Assembly (NCBI GenBank): GCA_015490295.1
Contig: WFYC01000076.1
Location: 1 to 64,000, forward strand
Source of the DNA: Hydrogenimonas sp.
Lineage (GTDB): Bacteria > Campylobacterota > Campylobacteria > Campylobacterales > Hydrogenimonadaceae
DNA length: 64,000 nucleotides
Reading direction: 5' to 3'
The translations under genes and the position numbers were made by a program. Shown here piece after piece: positions 28,201 through 38,776 of this stretch. Within the stretch, counting starts at the first letter, position 1, and the number at the start of each line of letters is the position of its first letter. A model generated the notes under the pieces. The model did no database searches. It was given only the letters and a program-made list of their open reading frames with translations, and was not told where the DNA came from.

Positions 28201-28445
28201 TCGGCAAAATCGATGAAGAGACCGGCCTGGTGTTTGTTGACAAAGAGGCGGAAGGCTTGACTATGACGGCACTGAGGAGTGAAATAAAGATGAACGCCCC
28301 ACATGCCGCCGTTGTACTTATGACAGATCCCGCAAGTGAGGTTACGGAAGAGGAGAAAAGAGAGAGTGACGAAGTTATCGTCAATCTGGTAAACCGCGAT
28401 CTGGTGAGATTAATTGTAGAAAAATTTATAAAGAGTGAAGGATAA
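25260..28445 (+). CDS. NIT-domain hybrid histidine kinase with REC domains
   Basis: NIT-like TQLAKERGLTSIYIASNG; H-box FLANMSHEIRTPLNGIVGF; N/G boxes; REC ALVAEDNTINQKLIKRTLEDLG...IIFMDISMPVMDGVEA. Confidence 0.9.
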   Translation: MQIGVQSKLKLISLFPIVLLLAFASFFLYQSATNYLKVQTLNERISYNAILNKVATQLAKERGLTSIYIASNGKKAIEKLKKQRAEVDKDIAVFNRYLSSHPEVKPKKLIRLLLGMLNKKRGQIDTLQIDFNKAFFNYYSVLIKALLEEIDKVTTIGLEHEIANEAKAYVNFAKAKEYSGIERGFMSYVLTRYTKMSDEELQKWIHYIGQADSYDYDFINDEELKQRVHALLSTPDAEKVFKALSKARIEILHSINDGYYTVDPLHWFKLNTEKIVRLSKAQKIIFESLEQKSAKTMEEQMFIAVASAALWIITLILATLGYIVSREITQNIKNLEAILQSAAESTSKQININLDTAEGTAKAYALLQTIIEEARHEQQRAEEASEAKSLFLANMSHEIRTPLNGIVGFTELLKNTELKGEQKEFVSIIEKSSENLLEIINNILDLSKIESNKVEIENIVFNPIEEFESAVEIYAVKAAEKSVNLACFIDPRLNQPIKGDPTKIKEILINLLSNAVKFTNQGGAINVEIRKVHAEDPDRCAISFSVEDTGIGISPDKKAHIFEAFSQADTSVTRKFGGTGLGLTISARYAELMGGHLQLESELGKGTKFYFTLEFDELPQMNEDMYKRFENVSVAMYTSPSIHKKQDEYIKEYLDYYGATLIPFGAPEELVKLASEKKVQSALIDSDYTLDNDLRKMGKTPLHCNVIIKSTQQKRIETLKLHCEKILYEPINATKMVSVLKAATSEVVKEVRRPLLDLEHIGFNAKALVAEDNTINQKLIKRTLEDLGLKVELADNGLEAFEKRRNGDFDIIFMDISMPVMDGVEATHEILDYEEDENVPHIPIVALTANALKGDRERFLAEGLDEYTTKPLIREEIISILKKFLAEKINTKERGFKPSASPKKEVETVEESEKEFNFDMEPETAEQEPKQSETKSEESPAKEAKKILVLKKSLLEGKIFANMLHGLGYEVDIATDIKELIGKIDEETGLVFVDKEAEGLTMTALRSEIKMNAPHAAVVLMTDPASEVTEEEKRESDEVIVNLVNRDLVRLIVEKFIKSEG

Positions 28446-28449
28446 TTTG

Positions 28450-28824
28450 ATGAGAGGACTTAAAGTTCTGGTTGTCGACGACGATATGATAAACAGAAAG
28501 CTGATGGCAGCTATGCTGAAAAAGAATCCAATGATCGGAGAGATCGTCGAAGCATCCGACGGTCAGGAGGCGATCACCCTGCTTCGTGACCTTGACGACA
28601 TAGACCTGGTTCTACTGGACATCATAATGCCGATAATGGATGGGATAGCGGTTTTGCAGATAATGAATTCGGACCCGATTTTACAAAATATTCCAGTGAT
28701 CGTCCTCACTACCGATGAAACCAAAAAGACGGAAGCACTCAACAGCGGCGCCAATGATTTTATAGCCAAACCTGTCAGAGAGCACGATATTATGAGAAAG
28801 ATAGAGCGCCTCTCGTCTCTATGA
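28450..28824 (+). CDS. Single-domain response regulator
   Basis: LKVLVVDDDMINRKLM...DIDLVLLDIIMPIMDGIAVLQ...FIAKPV. Confidence 0.9.
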   Translation: MRGLKVLVVDDDMINRKLMAAMLKKNPMIGEIVEASDGQEAITLLRDLDDIDLVLLDIIMPIMDGIAVLQIMNSDPILQNIPVIVLTTDETKKTEALNSGANDFIAKPVREHDIMRKIERLSSL

Positions 28825-28878
28825 CTCTCCTCGCCGCTATAGTGCCTACGCCGCAAGGCATGGGCGGCTACGACGGCA

Positions 28879-31311
28879 TCATTGGCGCTTTTTTAGCAAA
28901 AGCGCCTCTTTTAAAACCTCTTCTATTCTGCCGACAGGAACGATTTCAAGCGCCTCTTTTACTACGTCCGGTATATCGTCGAGATCCCGTTTGTAGTTTT
29001 TTTCAGGTATGAGCACCTTTTTTATTTTGGCTTTGTATGCCGCTATCAGCTTCTCTTTCAGCCCTCCTATGGGAAGCACCTTTCCGGTCAGCGTCAACTC
29101 GCCCGTCATCGCCACATCCGAATGCACCTTGTACTCACCCAGAATAGATGCTATGGCCGTCGCCATCGTAATGCCGGCACTCGGGCCATCTTTGGGCGTC
29201 GCACCTTCGGGAATATGAATGTGCAGATCGTAACGCTTGTAGACTTCGCTCGGCTCCGGCCTGAACCCGCTCTCGCACTCTTTTACCGTTTTTGGAATGA
29301 TGCGCTCGTCTATCGGAAGCTTACCCTGGTCTATGAGAGTCTTGACGACACTCATCGCTATGCGGGCCGACTCCTTCATTACATCGCCCAGACTTCCCGT
29401 AAGCTGCAGTGCACCTTTGCCTTTTATCTTGATCGTCTCGATCTTCAGCACATCACCACCTACAGCCGTCCACGCAAGGCCGTTGACTACCCCCACCGTC
29501 GGGACGCTCTCGGCGATATCTATCTCGAATACCGGTTTATCCAGAAACTCCTGCAGGTTTTTCACGGTTACGGAGACCTTTTTTATCTCCGGATTGGCGA
29601 GTATCTCTTTTGCCACTTTACGGATCATATCCGCAATGCGTCTTCGAAGATTTCTGACTCCGGCCTCTCTGGTATAGTTCTCTATTACCGCCTCCAGCGC
29701 CGCTTTCGTAATGGAAAATTCACTCTTTTTCAGAGCGTGCTTTTTCAGCTCCTGCGGAATCAGGTAGCGCTTGGCGATTTCGTACTTCTCCTGCGGCGTA
29801 TAGCTACTTAGAAATATGAACTCCATACGATCCCGCAGGGGCCCGGGAATTGCACCGACATCGTTCGCGGTGGCTATGAATATCACCTGGCTCAGATCTA
29901 TGTTGAAGTTGAGATAGTAGTCTCTGAAGGCGCTGTTTTGCTCCGGATCGAGAATCTCCAGTAGTACCGATGTCGGATCACCCCTCATACTGCGGCCGAC
30001 CTTGTCAATCTCGTCGAGGACCATTACCGGGTTCATCTCCTGTGCGTCTATGAGACCCTGGACTATTCGCCCTGGCATAGCGCCGATATATGTTCTTCTG
30101 TGTCCGCGCAGTTCGTTTACATCCTCGAGCCCGCCGAGGGCTATACGTACCAGTTTTCTCTTCAGAGCCTTCGAAATCGAGTTTGCAAGCGACGTCTTTC
30201 CAATGCCCGGAGGTCCTGCGAAACAGAGGATGGCCCCTTTGATCTCTCTGTCTTTGACCCCCCTCAGCTCGGCAAGCTCCCTGACCGAAAAGTACTCCAC
30301 TATCCGCTCTTTTGGCTTCTTCAAAGAGTAGTGGTCCTTGTCAAGCTGTCTCTGTACATCCTCGACGCTGAGATGCTTTTTGGCCACTTTTCCGAAAGGT
30401 ATCTCCAAAACCCAGTCAAGGTAGCCCTGGATCATATTCGCATCCGCGGAGTCTGGGTGCATACGTGCGAAACGGTCTATCTGTTTTTTGACCTCTTTGC
30501 ATGCGTCTTTGCCCATATAGGGCTTTTTGGCCTCCAGCTTCTTGTAGTACTCCTCGATCTCCTCTTCACGCTGGGTATCTGTACCGAGCTCCTGCTGAAT
30601 CTGCTTTAGCTGCTCTTTTAGAAAATACTCTTTGTTTACCTGCTCTATACGGTTGTGAACCTTGGACCTGATCTCTTTTTGAAGCTTGCTCGCCTCTATC
30701 TCCTCGCTGATTATGTCTATCAACAGCAGCAGCCTCTGCTCCACATCCTCTTCGATAAAGAGTTCGTAAGCTTCCGGTTTCTTTATTCTTATCGTACTGG
30801 AGATCAGGTCCGCTATGCGGTTGGGTTCGTGATTCTCCTCGATCGTTCTTATCAGATCTGGCGGAAACTGATTCGATACGGTAGAGAGGGTACGCAGCTT
30901 TTCACGCAAAACCTCCATTAGAGCCTCTATTTTCAGCTCGTTGTACGGTTTTGAGCGTATTATATCCACCTTCGCAACAAGGGGGGAAGAGGAGATCTCT
31001 TCTACTATACGACCTCTGGCAAGCCCTTGGAAAAGCACCTTGATGCGGCCATCGGGAAGCGTGACCTTGCGCATGATCGAACCTACGACTCCCGCATTGT
31101 AGATTGCATCGAAAGTGCGCTCTCCTTCGTGGTTGGGCTTGGTGGGGCACACCAGTACCAAGGAGTTGCTTTCGACCGCTTCGACAGCCGCCTGAACGTT
31201 CTTTTCGTCATTCAGAAATATCGGCGATATCATGAAAGGGTATAGAAACAGGTCATCCTCCACTATCACCGGGATATCGGCCGGAAATGCGCCATAGTCG
31301 CTAAGCTGCAT
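28879..31311 (-). CDS. lon: ATP-dependent protease Lon
   Basis: [39 protein letters not shown] (Ser-Lys protease domain). Confidence 0.97.
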   Translation of the reverse strand: MQLSDYGAFPADIPVIVEDDLFLYPFMISPIFLNDEKNVQAAVEAVESNSLVLVCPTKPNHEGERTFDAIYNAGVVGSIMRKVTLPDGRIKVLFQGLARGRIVEEISSSPLVAKVDIIRSKPYNELKIEALMEVLREKLRTLSTVSNQFPPDLIRTIEENHEPNRIADLISSTIRIKKPEAYELFIEEDVEQRLLLLIDIISEEIEASKLQKEIRSKVHNRIEQVNKEYFLKEQLKQIQQELGTDTQREEEIEEYYKKLEAKKPYMGKDACKEVKKQIDRFARMHPDSADANMIQGYLDWVLEIPFGKVAKKHLSVEDVQRQLDKDHYSLKKPKERIVEYFSVRELAELRGVKDREIKGAILCFAGPPGIGKTSLANSISKALKRKLVRIALGGLEDVNELRGHRRTYIGAMPGRIVQGLIDAQEMNPVMVLDEIDKVGRSMRGDPTSVLLEILDPEQNSAFRDYYLNFNIDLSQVIFIATANDVGAIPGPLRDRMEFIFLSSYTPQEKYEIAKRYLIPQELKKHALKKSEFSITKAALEAVIENYTREAGVRNLRRRIADMIRKVAKEILANPEIKKVSVTVKNLQEFLDKPVFEIDIAESVPTVGVVNGLAWTAVGGDVLKIETIKIKGKGALQLTGSLGDVMKESARIAMSVVKTLIDQGKLPIDERIIPKTVKECESGFRPEPSEVYKRYDLHIHIPEGATPKDGPSAGITMATAIASILGEYKVHSDVAMTGELTLTGKVLPIGGLKEKLIAAYKAKIKKVLIPEKNYKRDLDDIPDVVKEALEIVPVGRIEEVLKEALLLKKRQ
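28884..28906 (+). terminator. Possible terminator hairpin overlapping the lon 3' coding end
   Basis: GGCGCTTTT (28884-28892)/AAAAGCGCC (28898-28906), loop TTAGC. Confidence 0.35.
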
Positions 31312-31445
31312 ATAACCTCCAAATTTTTAAATTTTTCTTAAATATAGTGATTTTTTTCTCTTTTGTCAAGAGAACGGAGAGAAAACGCTCGACAATCTGC
31401 AAGCTCTCTCAATTGCAAGAAGAGCGGAACAGGCCATACGACGTT

Positions 31446-32093
31446 CTATTCAAACAGCCATCCGAGCCACCCTTTGTAAGGAGGCACCATATCCTCTCTC
31501 TCTATCCAGCTTTTTGCATTGCGCTCACGATACATCCGTGCAGCTTTAGGTTTGTCGCGTCTCTCATAAAGAGAAGCTATCTCTTCGTTCATCATAAACC
31601 GTGTCAGCTCCAGGCGAACCTCGATCGTCTGCACCATTGGTGTAAATTCACTGTTCGGGAAGCTGCGAATGTACCCTTTCGCCTTTTGCAGAGTCTCTTC
31701 TATAAGCTCCTGGTCTCTTTGCGGAGATTTCAGCCCCATAAACGACGCTTTTATCTTCATGAACTCGACAAAATCACGGTTTTTGGATGTCCCATAGCGC
31801 TTCAGATACTCGTCCAGATAGAAGTTTGCCAGAAGATACTCCTCTTCATCCATATGGGCCTGAACGAGGATCTGCATCGCCTCCGGTATCAGAGGAGAAC
31901 CGACATGCTCGCTCTCGAGAGAGGTAAAGTAGTCGTCCGCCTTCTCAAGATTGCCCGCCGCTACGCTTCGCATCAGCTTCTGGTACCAGTAGAGCGCAGG
32001 CTTTTCGAACTCCTGTTCGCTCTTACCGCTGCATCCACTGACAGATAGCAACAGTACGAAAACAATAATCGTTTTTATAACGATACTATACAT
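31446..32093 (-). CDS. bamD: Outer membrane assembly lipoprotein BamD
   Basis: Lipobox LLSVSGCSG; TPR-like KADDYFTSLESEHVGSPLIPEAMQILVQAHMDEEEYLLANFYLDEYLKRYG. Confidence 0.8.
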   Translation of the reverse strand: MYSIVIKTIIVFVLLLSVSGCSGKSEQEFEKPALYWYQKLMRSVAAGNLEKADDYFTSLESEHVGSPLIPEAMQILVQAHMDEEEYLLANFYLDEYLKRYGTSKNRDFVEFMKIKASFMGLKSPQRDQELIEETLQKAKGYIRSFPNSEFTPMVQTIEVRLELTRFMMNEEIASLYERRDKPKAARMYRERNAKSWIEREDMVPPYKGWLGWLFE

Positions 32094-32192
32094 TCAGGAC
32101 CTTTTTGATAAACTTTGAGAGATTTTAGCCGATATATTATTACTTACCCATTAAAGGTGTCTTTCTGAGACACCGGCAAAGGACGCGTTCTA

Positions 32193-32600
32193 ATGGATTT
32201 CAAAGCTGCCCTCCCTATTTTGGGATTTGAGTCGTGCAAAGAGGTTACACTCGAATCGATCGACGGGAACTTCTACAGACTTTTCGACAAAGATGGCAAA
32301 AGTGCACCCTCTTTCATACTGATCAGGCCCTCTCTGCTCAGAAACGACTACATCTTCGACCTTCCGGAGAGCGCCGTAAGGAGCCTTGAGGCTCAAACCC
32401 CCGAACAGATAGAGGTTTTGAATATCATGATACTGGACACTCCGCTGGAAAACTCCCATGTCAATTTTCTGGCTCCGCTGCTTTTCAACAGGGACAAGGG
32501 GTTGATGGGACAGATAGTGCTTGATAACCAGAAGTACCCCGATTTCGAGATAGCCGCACCGCTGAAAAGTTATATGGGTCAACAAGAGGATGTCTCATGA
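32193..32600 (+). CDS. fliW: Flagellar assembly factor FliW
   Basis: LPILGFESCKEVTLESIDGNFYRLFDKDGKSAPSFILIRPSLLRNDYIFDL...; N-terminal LPILGFE and NFLAPLLFNRDKGLMGQIVL. Confidence 0.88.
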   Translation: MDFKAALPILGFESCKEVTLESIDGNFYRLFDKDGKSAPSFILIRPSLLRNDYIFDLPESAVRSLEAQTPEQIEVLNIMILDTPLENSHVNFLAPLLFNRDKGLMGQIVLDNQKYPDFEIAAPLKSYMGQQEDVS

Positions 32601-33352
32601 AAATCACGATAGTAGGGCCCGGGAAGATGGCTCTTGCGCTTGCAAGAGGGCTGGAGAAAGAGCACGATCTGACAATCGTAGGAAGAGACGGAGAGAAGCT
32701 TCTGCACTTTGCCAACCAGCTTGCGAAGCATGCCGCGACGGCGCTTCTTGGAAAGTATGAGATAGAGGGGCAGACACTGATTTTGTGTGTCAAGCCGCAT
32801 GCGCTCAAAGAGGCAGCAGCGGAACTGAAGGGAAAAGCAGCAACAGTCTATTCCGTACTCGCCGGAACCGGAATAGATGAGCTCAAAAAGGGCATAAAGG
32901 CCGAAAACTATGTCAGAGCTATGCCGAACCTCGCTGCAGCTTACAGATCTTCGATGACCACTCTGACCGGAAACAGAAAGAAAAAGGAGGAGGCCGAAGC
33001 CCTTTTTGGATCTATCGGTGAGACTCTGTGGGTAGAGAGCGAAAAGGAGCTCGACATAGCGACTGCCATTGCCGGAAGCGGACCGGCATTTCTGGCTCTC
33101 GTCGCGGAAGCCCTTGCGGATGGTGGCGTCAAAGAGGGGTTGAAAAGAGGTGATGCGACGAAACTGGTGGAGGGTCTTTTCAAAGGTTTCGCCCCACTCC
33201 TCTCGCACAGCCATCCGGCACTCATAAAAGATGAGGTCATGAGTCCGGGCGGTACGACGGCGGCCGGCTTCTCAGCCCTGGAAGAGAGCGCGGCCAGAGA
33301 TGCATTTATAAAAGCTGTAACCAAAGCGTATGAGCTCGCAAAAAAGAGTTGA
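32597..33352 (+). CDS. proC: Pyrroline-5-carboxylate reductase
   Basis: MKITIVGPGKMALALARGL; AMPNLAAAYRSSMTTL; MSPGGTTAAGFSALEE. Confidence 0.92.
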   Translation: MKITIVGPGKMALALARGLEKEHDLTIVGRDGEKLLHFANQLAKHAATALLGKYEIEGQTLILCVKPHALKEAAAELKGKAATVYSVLAGTGIDELKKGIKAENYVRAMPNLAAAYRSSMTTLTGNRKKKEEAEALFGSIGETLWVESEKELDIATAIAGSGPAFLALVAEALADGGVKEGLKRGDATKLVEGLFKGFAPLLSHSHPALIKDEVMSPGGTTAAGFSALEESAARDAFIKAVTKAYELAKKS

Positions 33353-33482
33353 ATATTCAACAGAAATACCGCATCCGGAAAATAATTTGATTTTCATCTG
33401 CTTTGGTATAAAATTTAATAATATAGGAGCGCTGGATCGAGAAGATAAGAACCTATCCGTCTTTTTTGCTAAGGAGTAGAGA

Positions 33483-36400
33483 ATGAGATTGTTTAGAACA
33501 GTGGTGATTATAACTCTTTTGTCTACGATATCCTGGGGTATTACATTTACAGACGATTTCGAGACATCGGCAAACGGATGGGCAGGGGACGGTACATCTA
33601 TCGAATATATTGGAAGCTCGGTAGAATCACATGTACTATTTATGGCTACCGAGAAAACCCCGGTGAATAAAACATACGACTTCGGACCGTCCAACGCCAA
33701 CAAAACCGTATACATTTCCTTCGACTTCTGGGGTGTAAACGGATGGGAAGAAAGTGGTCCAAAAAACATATTGGACTATATATTCGTTACGGCCAACGGT
33801 GAATACCTCGTCAACGGAGAGACTCTACCTGGGGCGGACGGCCAGACATATTATGTAAAAAACAGCTACTCCCTGACATCGACTACGGACAGTGAAGGTA
33901 AGCTGACACTTGAGATTTCTTACGACGTCTCGGCACCAGACATCGAAGATGCCATGATTGACAATGTTGTAGTAAGCCTTAACGACACTAACAATATCGT
34001 CAACGCAGTCGACGACAGCTATTTCGGAACACCGGACAACCCTCTTACCGACAATGTAATGAACAACGACTCCGGAACGGGTATACAGGTCACCTCCTAT
34101 ACCGATCCGACCAACGGAACGCTTCAAATCTCATCCGACGGAAACTTCACCTATACTCCGAATCCGGGCTACATAGGTACCGACACCTTTACTTACACGA
34201 TAACCGACGAGAACAACCAAACCGATACGGCTACGGTAAGCATAGAGATCAACACCGTCTTCACCGAAGGAATCGAACTTCCGTTTTACCTAATAAACCC
34301 TCCGGCTTCACGCAACCTTGTAGGAGACTACAAAATTGCGGGAAACACCGTTTTGTGTCTGACCGACCTGACCACCGGCTACGGGGGGACATGCCATGGG
34401 GATACCGACTATCAGGATATTACGAGCAACATGCAGGTAACCAAATATCTCGATATAGACAACGACGACTCCACCTGGAACTCCACATCTTCATACGTTA
34501 TGATACCCGACAGCTACAACCCCTCTACAGGGATAATATGGGCGGGGCTCTTCTGGCAGGGACGCATCAGTGTAGATAAAGACCACCCCATTCACTACGG
34601 TGTAGAAAACGGCTCTACATACGATCTGGTAGAGGTCGGAGAGGGAACGAATATAGATATAGACGAATTCGACATAACCGCTACCGGTGCGACGGATATA
34701 AAACTCGACATAAACGGATACGGCTACAACGATGTAAAGGCCAATACTTTTCACGTCTACGAAAGCAGCAACGGCCAGACCTACGCGGCATTCGCGAATG
34801 TCACATCGCTCTTTTCGGGAGGGGTGATATCTCCCGGGAAAAACACCTTTACCGTAGCGAACCTTACCACGATGGAAGGGAGGGAGAACTCGCCGGGGGC
34901 TTTCGGTGGATGGTCGCTCGTTGTAATTTATGCGGAAGACTACAAAAAGGGTACTCCCAAAAATATCTCTATCTATAATGGATTCATTTCGATCGGCACA
35001 AACAACACACCGATCAAGATCAGCGGATTCAGACTTCCAAAAACGGGTAAAATCGCTGCACAGCTCTCCGTATTTTCAGGTGAAGGAGAGTATAGATATG
35101 GACGCACTCCTTACAACAACGCCGAAGACTGGATGAAGATAAGCGATGAAGAGACGACCGGCTACGACTATATGCCCGGACTGGAGGAGGGCACATTCGT
35201 AGGCAACCGGGACAACATGTTCGATGCGAGACTCGACAATATTCTGAGAGACGATATCGTGAACGGAGTCGACAACAATCTCAGTGTAAACAATGTCGGT
35301 GTGGATGTCGACAACTACAATATTTCCGAACTGATGGAAGCCTACAGGGACAAAAACGAGTATATCGATTCCGTCTATATCCAGATGTACAGCAATAACG
35401 ACTACATCACTCCCAGCATGATGGCCTTCTCTGCAGAGTTATACAAACCTGCAGTCTGCTACGACTACACTTTCGATATCGACGGATATGTACTCGACAG
35501 CGCCACGAACGATGTAAACACGACACTGCACCTGCAGGCACCGGACAAACCGCTTAGAACCCACCTGCTCGTAAGAAGCCTCGAAGGAGACTTCCCGCTT
35601 GCAAATGCCGAATTCACCGCGGCGGTCAAAGATACCTCCATGCTCACCTACACAAGCGGAAGTGCCGCAATCGCCCCGGACAACATAAACGAATACGAGC
35701 CTGCTGGAGCTTTGGTGCACAACGAGAGCGACGAAGGGTTCAGCCTCTACTTCGGAAACGGTGCGACGAGCACGCAGGGTGGTACACTCAACTCCCATGA
35801 AAGCCACTATATACTTTTCGATTACGATACTAACAGTTCACAGCCGAGACTTGAGACTACATTCATATTCGACGTAAACTTCACTGTCGACTACGGCAGC
35901 GGACCGGTACCGATTTACAGGGAGCTGAACGAGGGAAGCAGATGTCCCACATCCACACTCTACGCTCCCGAGTGGGGAGTTTTCAATATTATAAGCGCTA
36001 AAGACGAGCCGACCACATATAACCTGCTAACAGAGGTCTCCGGAAGGCCATACGCCGTTTACGGAGTCTTCTACGATGCAGATTTCGAGACTCCGAAAAA
36101 GATAACAACCGATATCGAAGTCGAGCTGATCAACGTAAACTTTTTCAAAAGCGATACAAACGCATCATGCAACAACCCAGACTCCAACATCACAAGCCCA
36201 CTGTTTGCCAGATTCGACAACAGCGAGTTTACAGACGCCATAAGCCAGCAGACTCAGCTGGCGATGAGAAACAGCGCATTCAGGATATGGTACCTCGAGG
36301 ATAACAAAAGCGCCCTTGTCATAAATACATGCGGAAGCAGGACAGACGAGCTCTGCTACAAAACTCTCTATGACGACAAGTTCGCCTCTTTCGATACGCT

Positions 36401-38087
36401 CTGCACAACGGATTGCGATGGCACGAAAGCTCCGGGAACGTGCTACAGGTGTCTGAGGAAATATTACGGCAAACCTCTCTGCTCGAGGGATAACTTCTCG
36501 ATCAGACCGGAAAGCTATAGAATCGTGATATCGGATGAAAACAGCTCCCTCTCTCCCGTAAAAAAAGAGGTCGTCCTGAACAGCTACAATGCCTATGCCG
36601 CCATTGCGGCCGACTACAACTACACTGTCGACTACAACGCTACACAATACAGAAGCGAGAGCCCGGCCCTACGCTATATACAGGGCTTTCCGGAAAGTTA
36701 CCCCGCAGGAATTGTAGAAGAGAACTCCACCTCCCTTGGATTGACAAGCCGGTTTCCGGCAAGCTACAACTGCAGCAACGACAGCAACAGAACCTACAAA
36801 CTGATCTTCTGGAACGGAAAAGGGAAAAACAGGATTAACCACGACAATGTCGGATTCTACAGATTCATGTTGAGAGATTCGGAGTGGACAAAGGTCGACA
36901 ACCCCGGAAGATGGGGACAGGACTGCATAAACTATCCAAACAACGGTTACTACAGTGTGCCATCTTCGGGGAAGGTGGGGTGTATAGTCTCTTCCGATCT
37001 CGATATGACCCATACAGACATAAATTTGAGTTTAAGGCCTTATGAGTTTGATATAAGCGGTATCAAAATCACGGCACCAAACGACCGCTTTATATATATG
37101 AACGACATAAGGGTTGACAACAGTATGTCCATCAAGATCAGCGGCCCAGTCAAGGCTCAAGGCAAGTATGGGGCACTTTTGACGAACTTCTCATCGCAGT
37201 GTTACGCACAGGATATCGACCTCTCTTTCAAAAGGACGCTCGATCCGGCCGAAAGCAATCTTACAGCTCCCGCACTTCTCAGGTACTATGACATCAACAC
37301 ATCCGAGACCAATACAACAAACAACAAAGATATAGATACGATAGCCGCAAATCGCTTCAGTGATGGGGTATCGAACGTGGCTTTGGCGATAAATATCGAC
37401 AGGATCTCCTCCGTCACCAAAGATCCCGTAAAGATAGATATAGAGGATGTAAACGTAACCTGCAGCGACTATACGGTCTGCAACCACCAAGCCGATATGG
37501 ATAGCAACCGCTCCGTCAAAGGGGGCAAAAGCTTCCCACCGTTTAGCAGGTTCATATATTACGGACGCCTGCACGCTCCCGATTACAGAACGGAAGAAGA
37601 TAGCTTAAAGACACCAATCTATGCAGAAGTCTACTGCGATGCGATAATGGTAAACTGTCAAGACTTCAATATCACTTCCGCCAACGGCTGGAGAGAGAGC
37701 GTAGACGACGTAAACTGGTGGATAAACCCCTACCATGGAAACAGTGACGGTAACGTTACGGAGCTCAACGCGACCAAAAGGTTCTCCTCATTCGATACCG
37801 CTATCAAGATTAACGATTTTAGCATTCGAGACAACAGTGAACACACCATCCCGAACGGAAGCTATTCGCCCAAAATTGAGTATACAGGCACTACCAAACC
37901 GCACAAAGTCAGAATAATGGTCGGAACTGAGCCTTGGCTCATATATCATAGATATTTTACAGACGGAAGGGTATACTACGACATAACGTTTGAAGGTGTT
38001 GCGGGCAACTGGGCCGGTATAGGGAAGCTCGGCAAAACGGTAGAGACGAATGCCAGCAGGAGTACGAATAGAAGGATCGAGTGGTGA
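33483..38087 (+). CDS. Giant secreted/surface protein with cadherin-like (Big_9-type) domain, MshQ-like by context
   Basis: 1534 aa, signal peptide, VDDSYFGTPDNPLTDNVMNNDSGTGIQ...GTLQISSDGNFTYTPNPGYIGTDTFTYTITDENNQTDTATVSIEI; followed by three overlapping pseudopilin genes. Confidence 0.6.
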   Translation: MRLFRTVVIITLLSTISWGITFTDDFETSANGWAGDGTSIEYIGSSVESHVLFMATEKTPVNKTYDFGPSNANKTVYISFDFWGVNGWEESGPKNILDYIFVTANGEYLVNGETLPGADGQTYYVKNSYSLTSTTDSEGKLTLEISYDVSAPDIEDAMIDNVVVSLNDTNNIVNAVDDSYFGTPDNPLTDNVMNNDSGTGIQVTSYTDPTNGTLQISSDGNFTYTPNPGYIGTDTFTYTITDENNQTDTATVSIEINTVFTEGIELPFYLINPPASRNLVGDYKIAGNTVLCLTDLTTGYGGTCHGDTDYQDITSNMQVTKYLDIDNDDSTWNSTSSYVMIPDSYNPSTGIIWAGLFWQGRISVDKDHPIHYGVENGSTYDLVEVGEGTNIDIDEFDITATGATDIKLDINGYGYNDVKANTFHVYESSNGQTYAAFANVTSLFSGGVISPGKNTFTVANLTTMEGRENSPGAFGGWSLVVIYAEDYKKGTPKNISIYNGFISIGTNNTPIKISGFRLPKTGKIAAQLSVFSGEGEYRYGRTPYNNAEDWMKISDEETTGYDYMPGLEEGTFVGNRDNMFDARLDNILRDDIVNGVDNNLSVNNVGVDVDNYNISELMEAYRDKNEYIDSVYIQMYSNNDYITPSMMAFSAELYKPAVCYDYTFDIDGYVLDSATNDVNTTLHLQAPDKPLRTHLLVRSLEGDFPLANAEFTAAVKDTSMLTYTSGSAAIAPDNINEYEPAGALVHNESDEGFSLYFGNGATSTQGGTLNSHESHYILFDYDTNSSQPRLETTFIFDVNFTVDYGSGPVPIYRELNEGSRCPTSTLYAPEWGVFNIISAKDEPTTYNLLTEVSGRPYAVYGVFYDADFETPKKITTDIEVELINVNFFKSDTNASCNNPDSNITSPLFARFDNSEFTDAISQQTQLAMRNSAFRIWYLEDNKSALVINTCGSRTDELCYKTLYDDKFASFDTLCTTDCDGTKAPGTCYRCLRKYYGKPLCSRDNFSIRPESYRIVISDENSSLSPVKKEVVLNSYNAYAAIAADYNYTVDYNATQYRSESPALRYIQGFPESYPAGIVEENSTSLGLTSRFPASYNCSNDSNRTYKLIFWNGKGKNRINHDNVGFYRFMLRDSEWTKVDNPGRWGQDCINYPNNGYYSVPSSGKVGCIVSSDLDMTHTDINLSLRPYEFDISGIKITAPNDRFIYMNDIRVDNSMSIKISGPVKAQGKYGALLTNFSSQCYAQDIDLSFKRTLDPAESNLTAPALLRYYDINTSETNTTNNKDIDTIAANRFSDGVSNVALAINIDRISSVTKDPVKIDIEDVNVTCSDYTVCNHQADMDSNRSVKGGKSFPPFSRFIYYGRLHAPDYRTEEDSLKTPIYAEVYCDAIMVNCQDFNITSANGWRESVDDVNWWINPYHGNSDGNVTELNATKRFSSFDTAIKINDFSIRDNSEHTIPNGSYSPKIEYTGTTKPHKVRIMVGTEPWLIYHRYFTDGRVYYDITFEGVAGNWAGIGKLGKTVETNASRSTNRRIEW

Positions 38088-38776
38088 GAAGAGCCTTTTC
38101 TATGATAGAGCTTATCGTCTCTATCGTAGTTATCGGTATAGCTTTCATGAGTATACCCCTGATAATGACGGAAACGACAAAAAACGTAGAGACCTCCTTC
38201 AGGCAGGAGGCGGTCATGGCCGGCCTGACTCAGATCGTCAATATCATGAGCTACAGGTGGGACGAGCAGGAGACTAACGAGAGTATCAACGGAAGCTACG
38301 CAAAAATTCTCGATACGAACTTCACAGCTGCGCTTGAGTGCATAGATTACGCTGATGGAAGGCGGAGAGTTGGCAACTTCAAAGGCAAAGCAAGAAGAAA
38401 ATGCTACAATACCCAAAGATGGGCAACTTCTCCCGCGGCCCTCGGCAGCGACTCGGGCGACCTGGATGATATAGACGACCTTACAAGCGCGGGAAGCGTA
38501 CTCATAAGCAGCGAAAACAACAACTCCGAAGACTATAAAAGATCCTACTCCTCGGCGATAACCGTCTCCTACATTTCCGACAACCTCGACCCCTCATCCT
38601 ACACTTCCACTACGATCAACGGTACTATAGGCACAGTCCCGATAACCAATATGCCCACGAGCATCAAAATGATCACCTCTACCGTAACATCACAAGATGG
38701 CGACACGATCAGACTGGTAGCATTCAGCGCCAATATAGGCGAAGTAGGGTATCTCTCAAGAAGGGTCGCGCCGTGA
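38084..38776 (+). CDS. Prepilin-type protein (MshD-like)
   Basis: RRAFSMIELIVSIVVIGIAFMSI: class III-type prepilin N-terminus; GTG start overlapping the giant gene stop. Confidence 0.75.
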   Translation: MRRAFSMIELIVSIVVIGIAFMSIPLIMTETTKNVETSFRQEAVMAGLTQIVNIMSYRWDEQETNESINGSYAKILDTNFTAALECIDYADGRRRVGNFKGKARRKCYNTQRWATSPAALGSDSGDLDDIDDLTSAGSVLISSENNNSEDYKRSYSSAITVSYISDNLDPSSYTSTTINGTIGTVPITNMPTSIKMITSTVTSQDGDTIRLVAFSANIGEVGYLSRRVAP

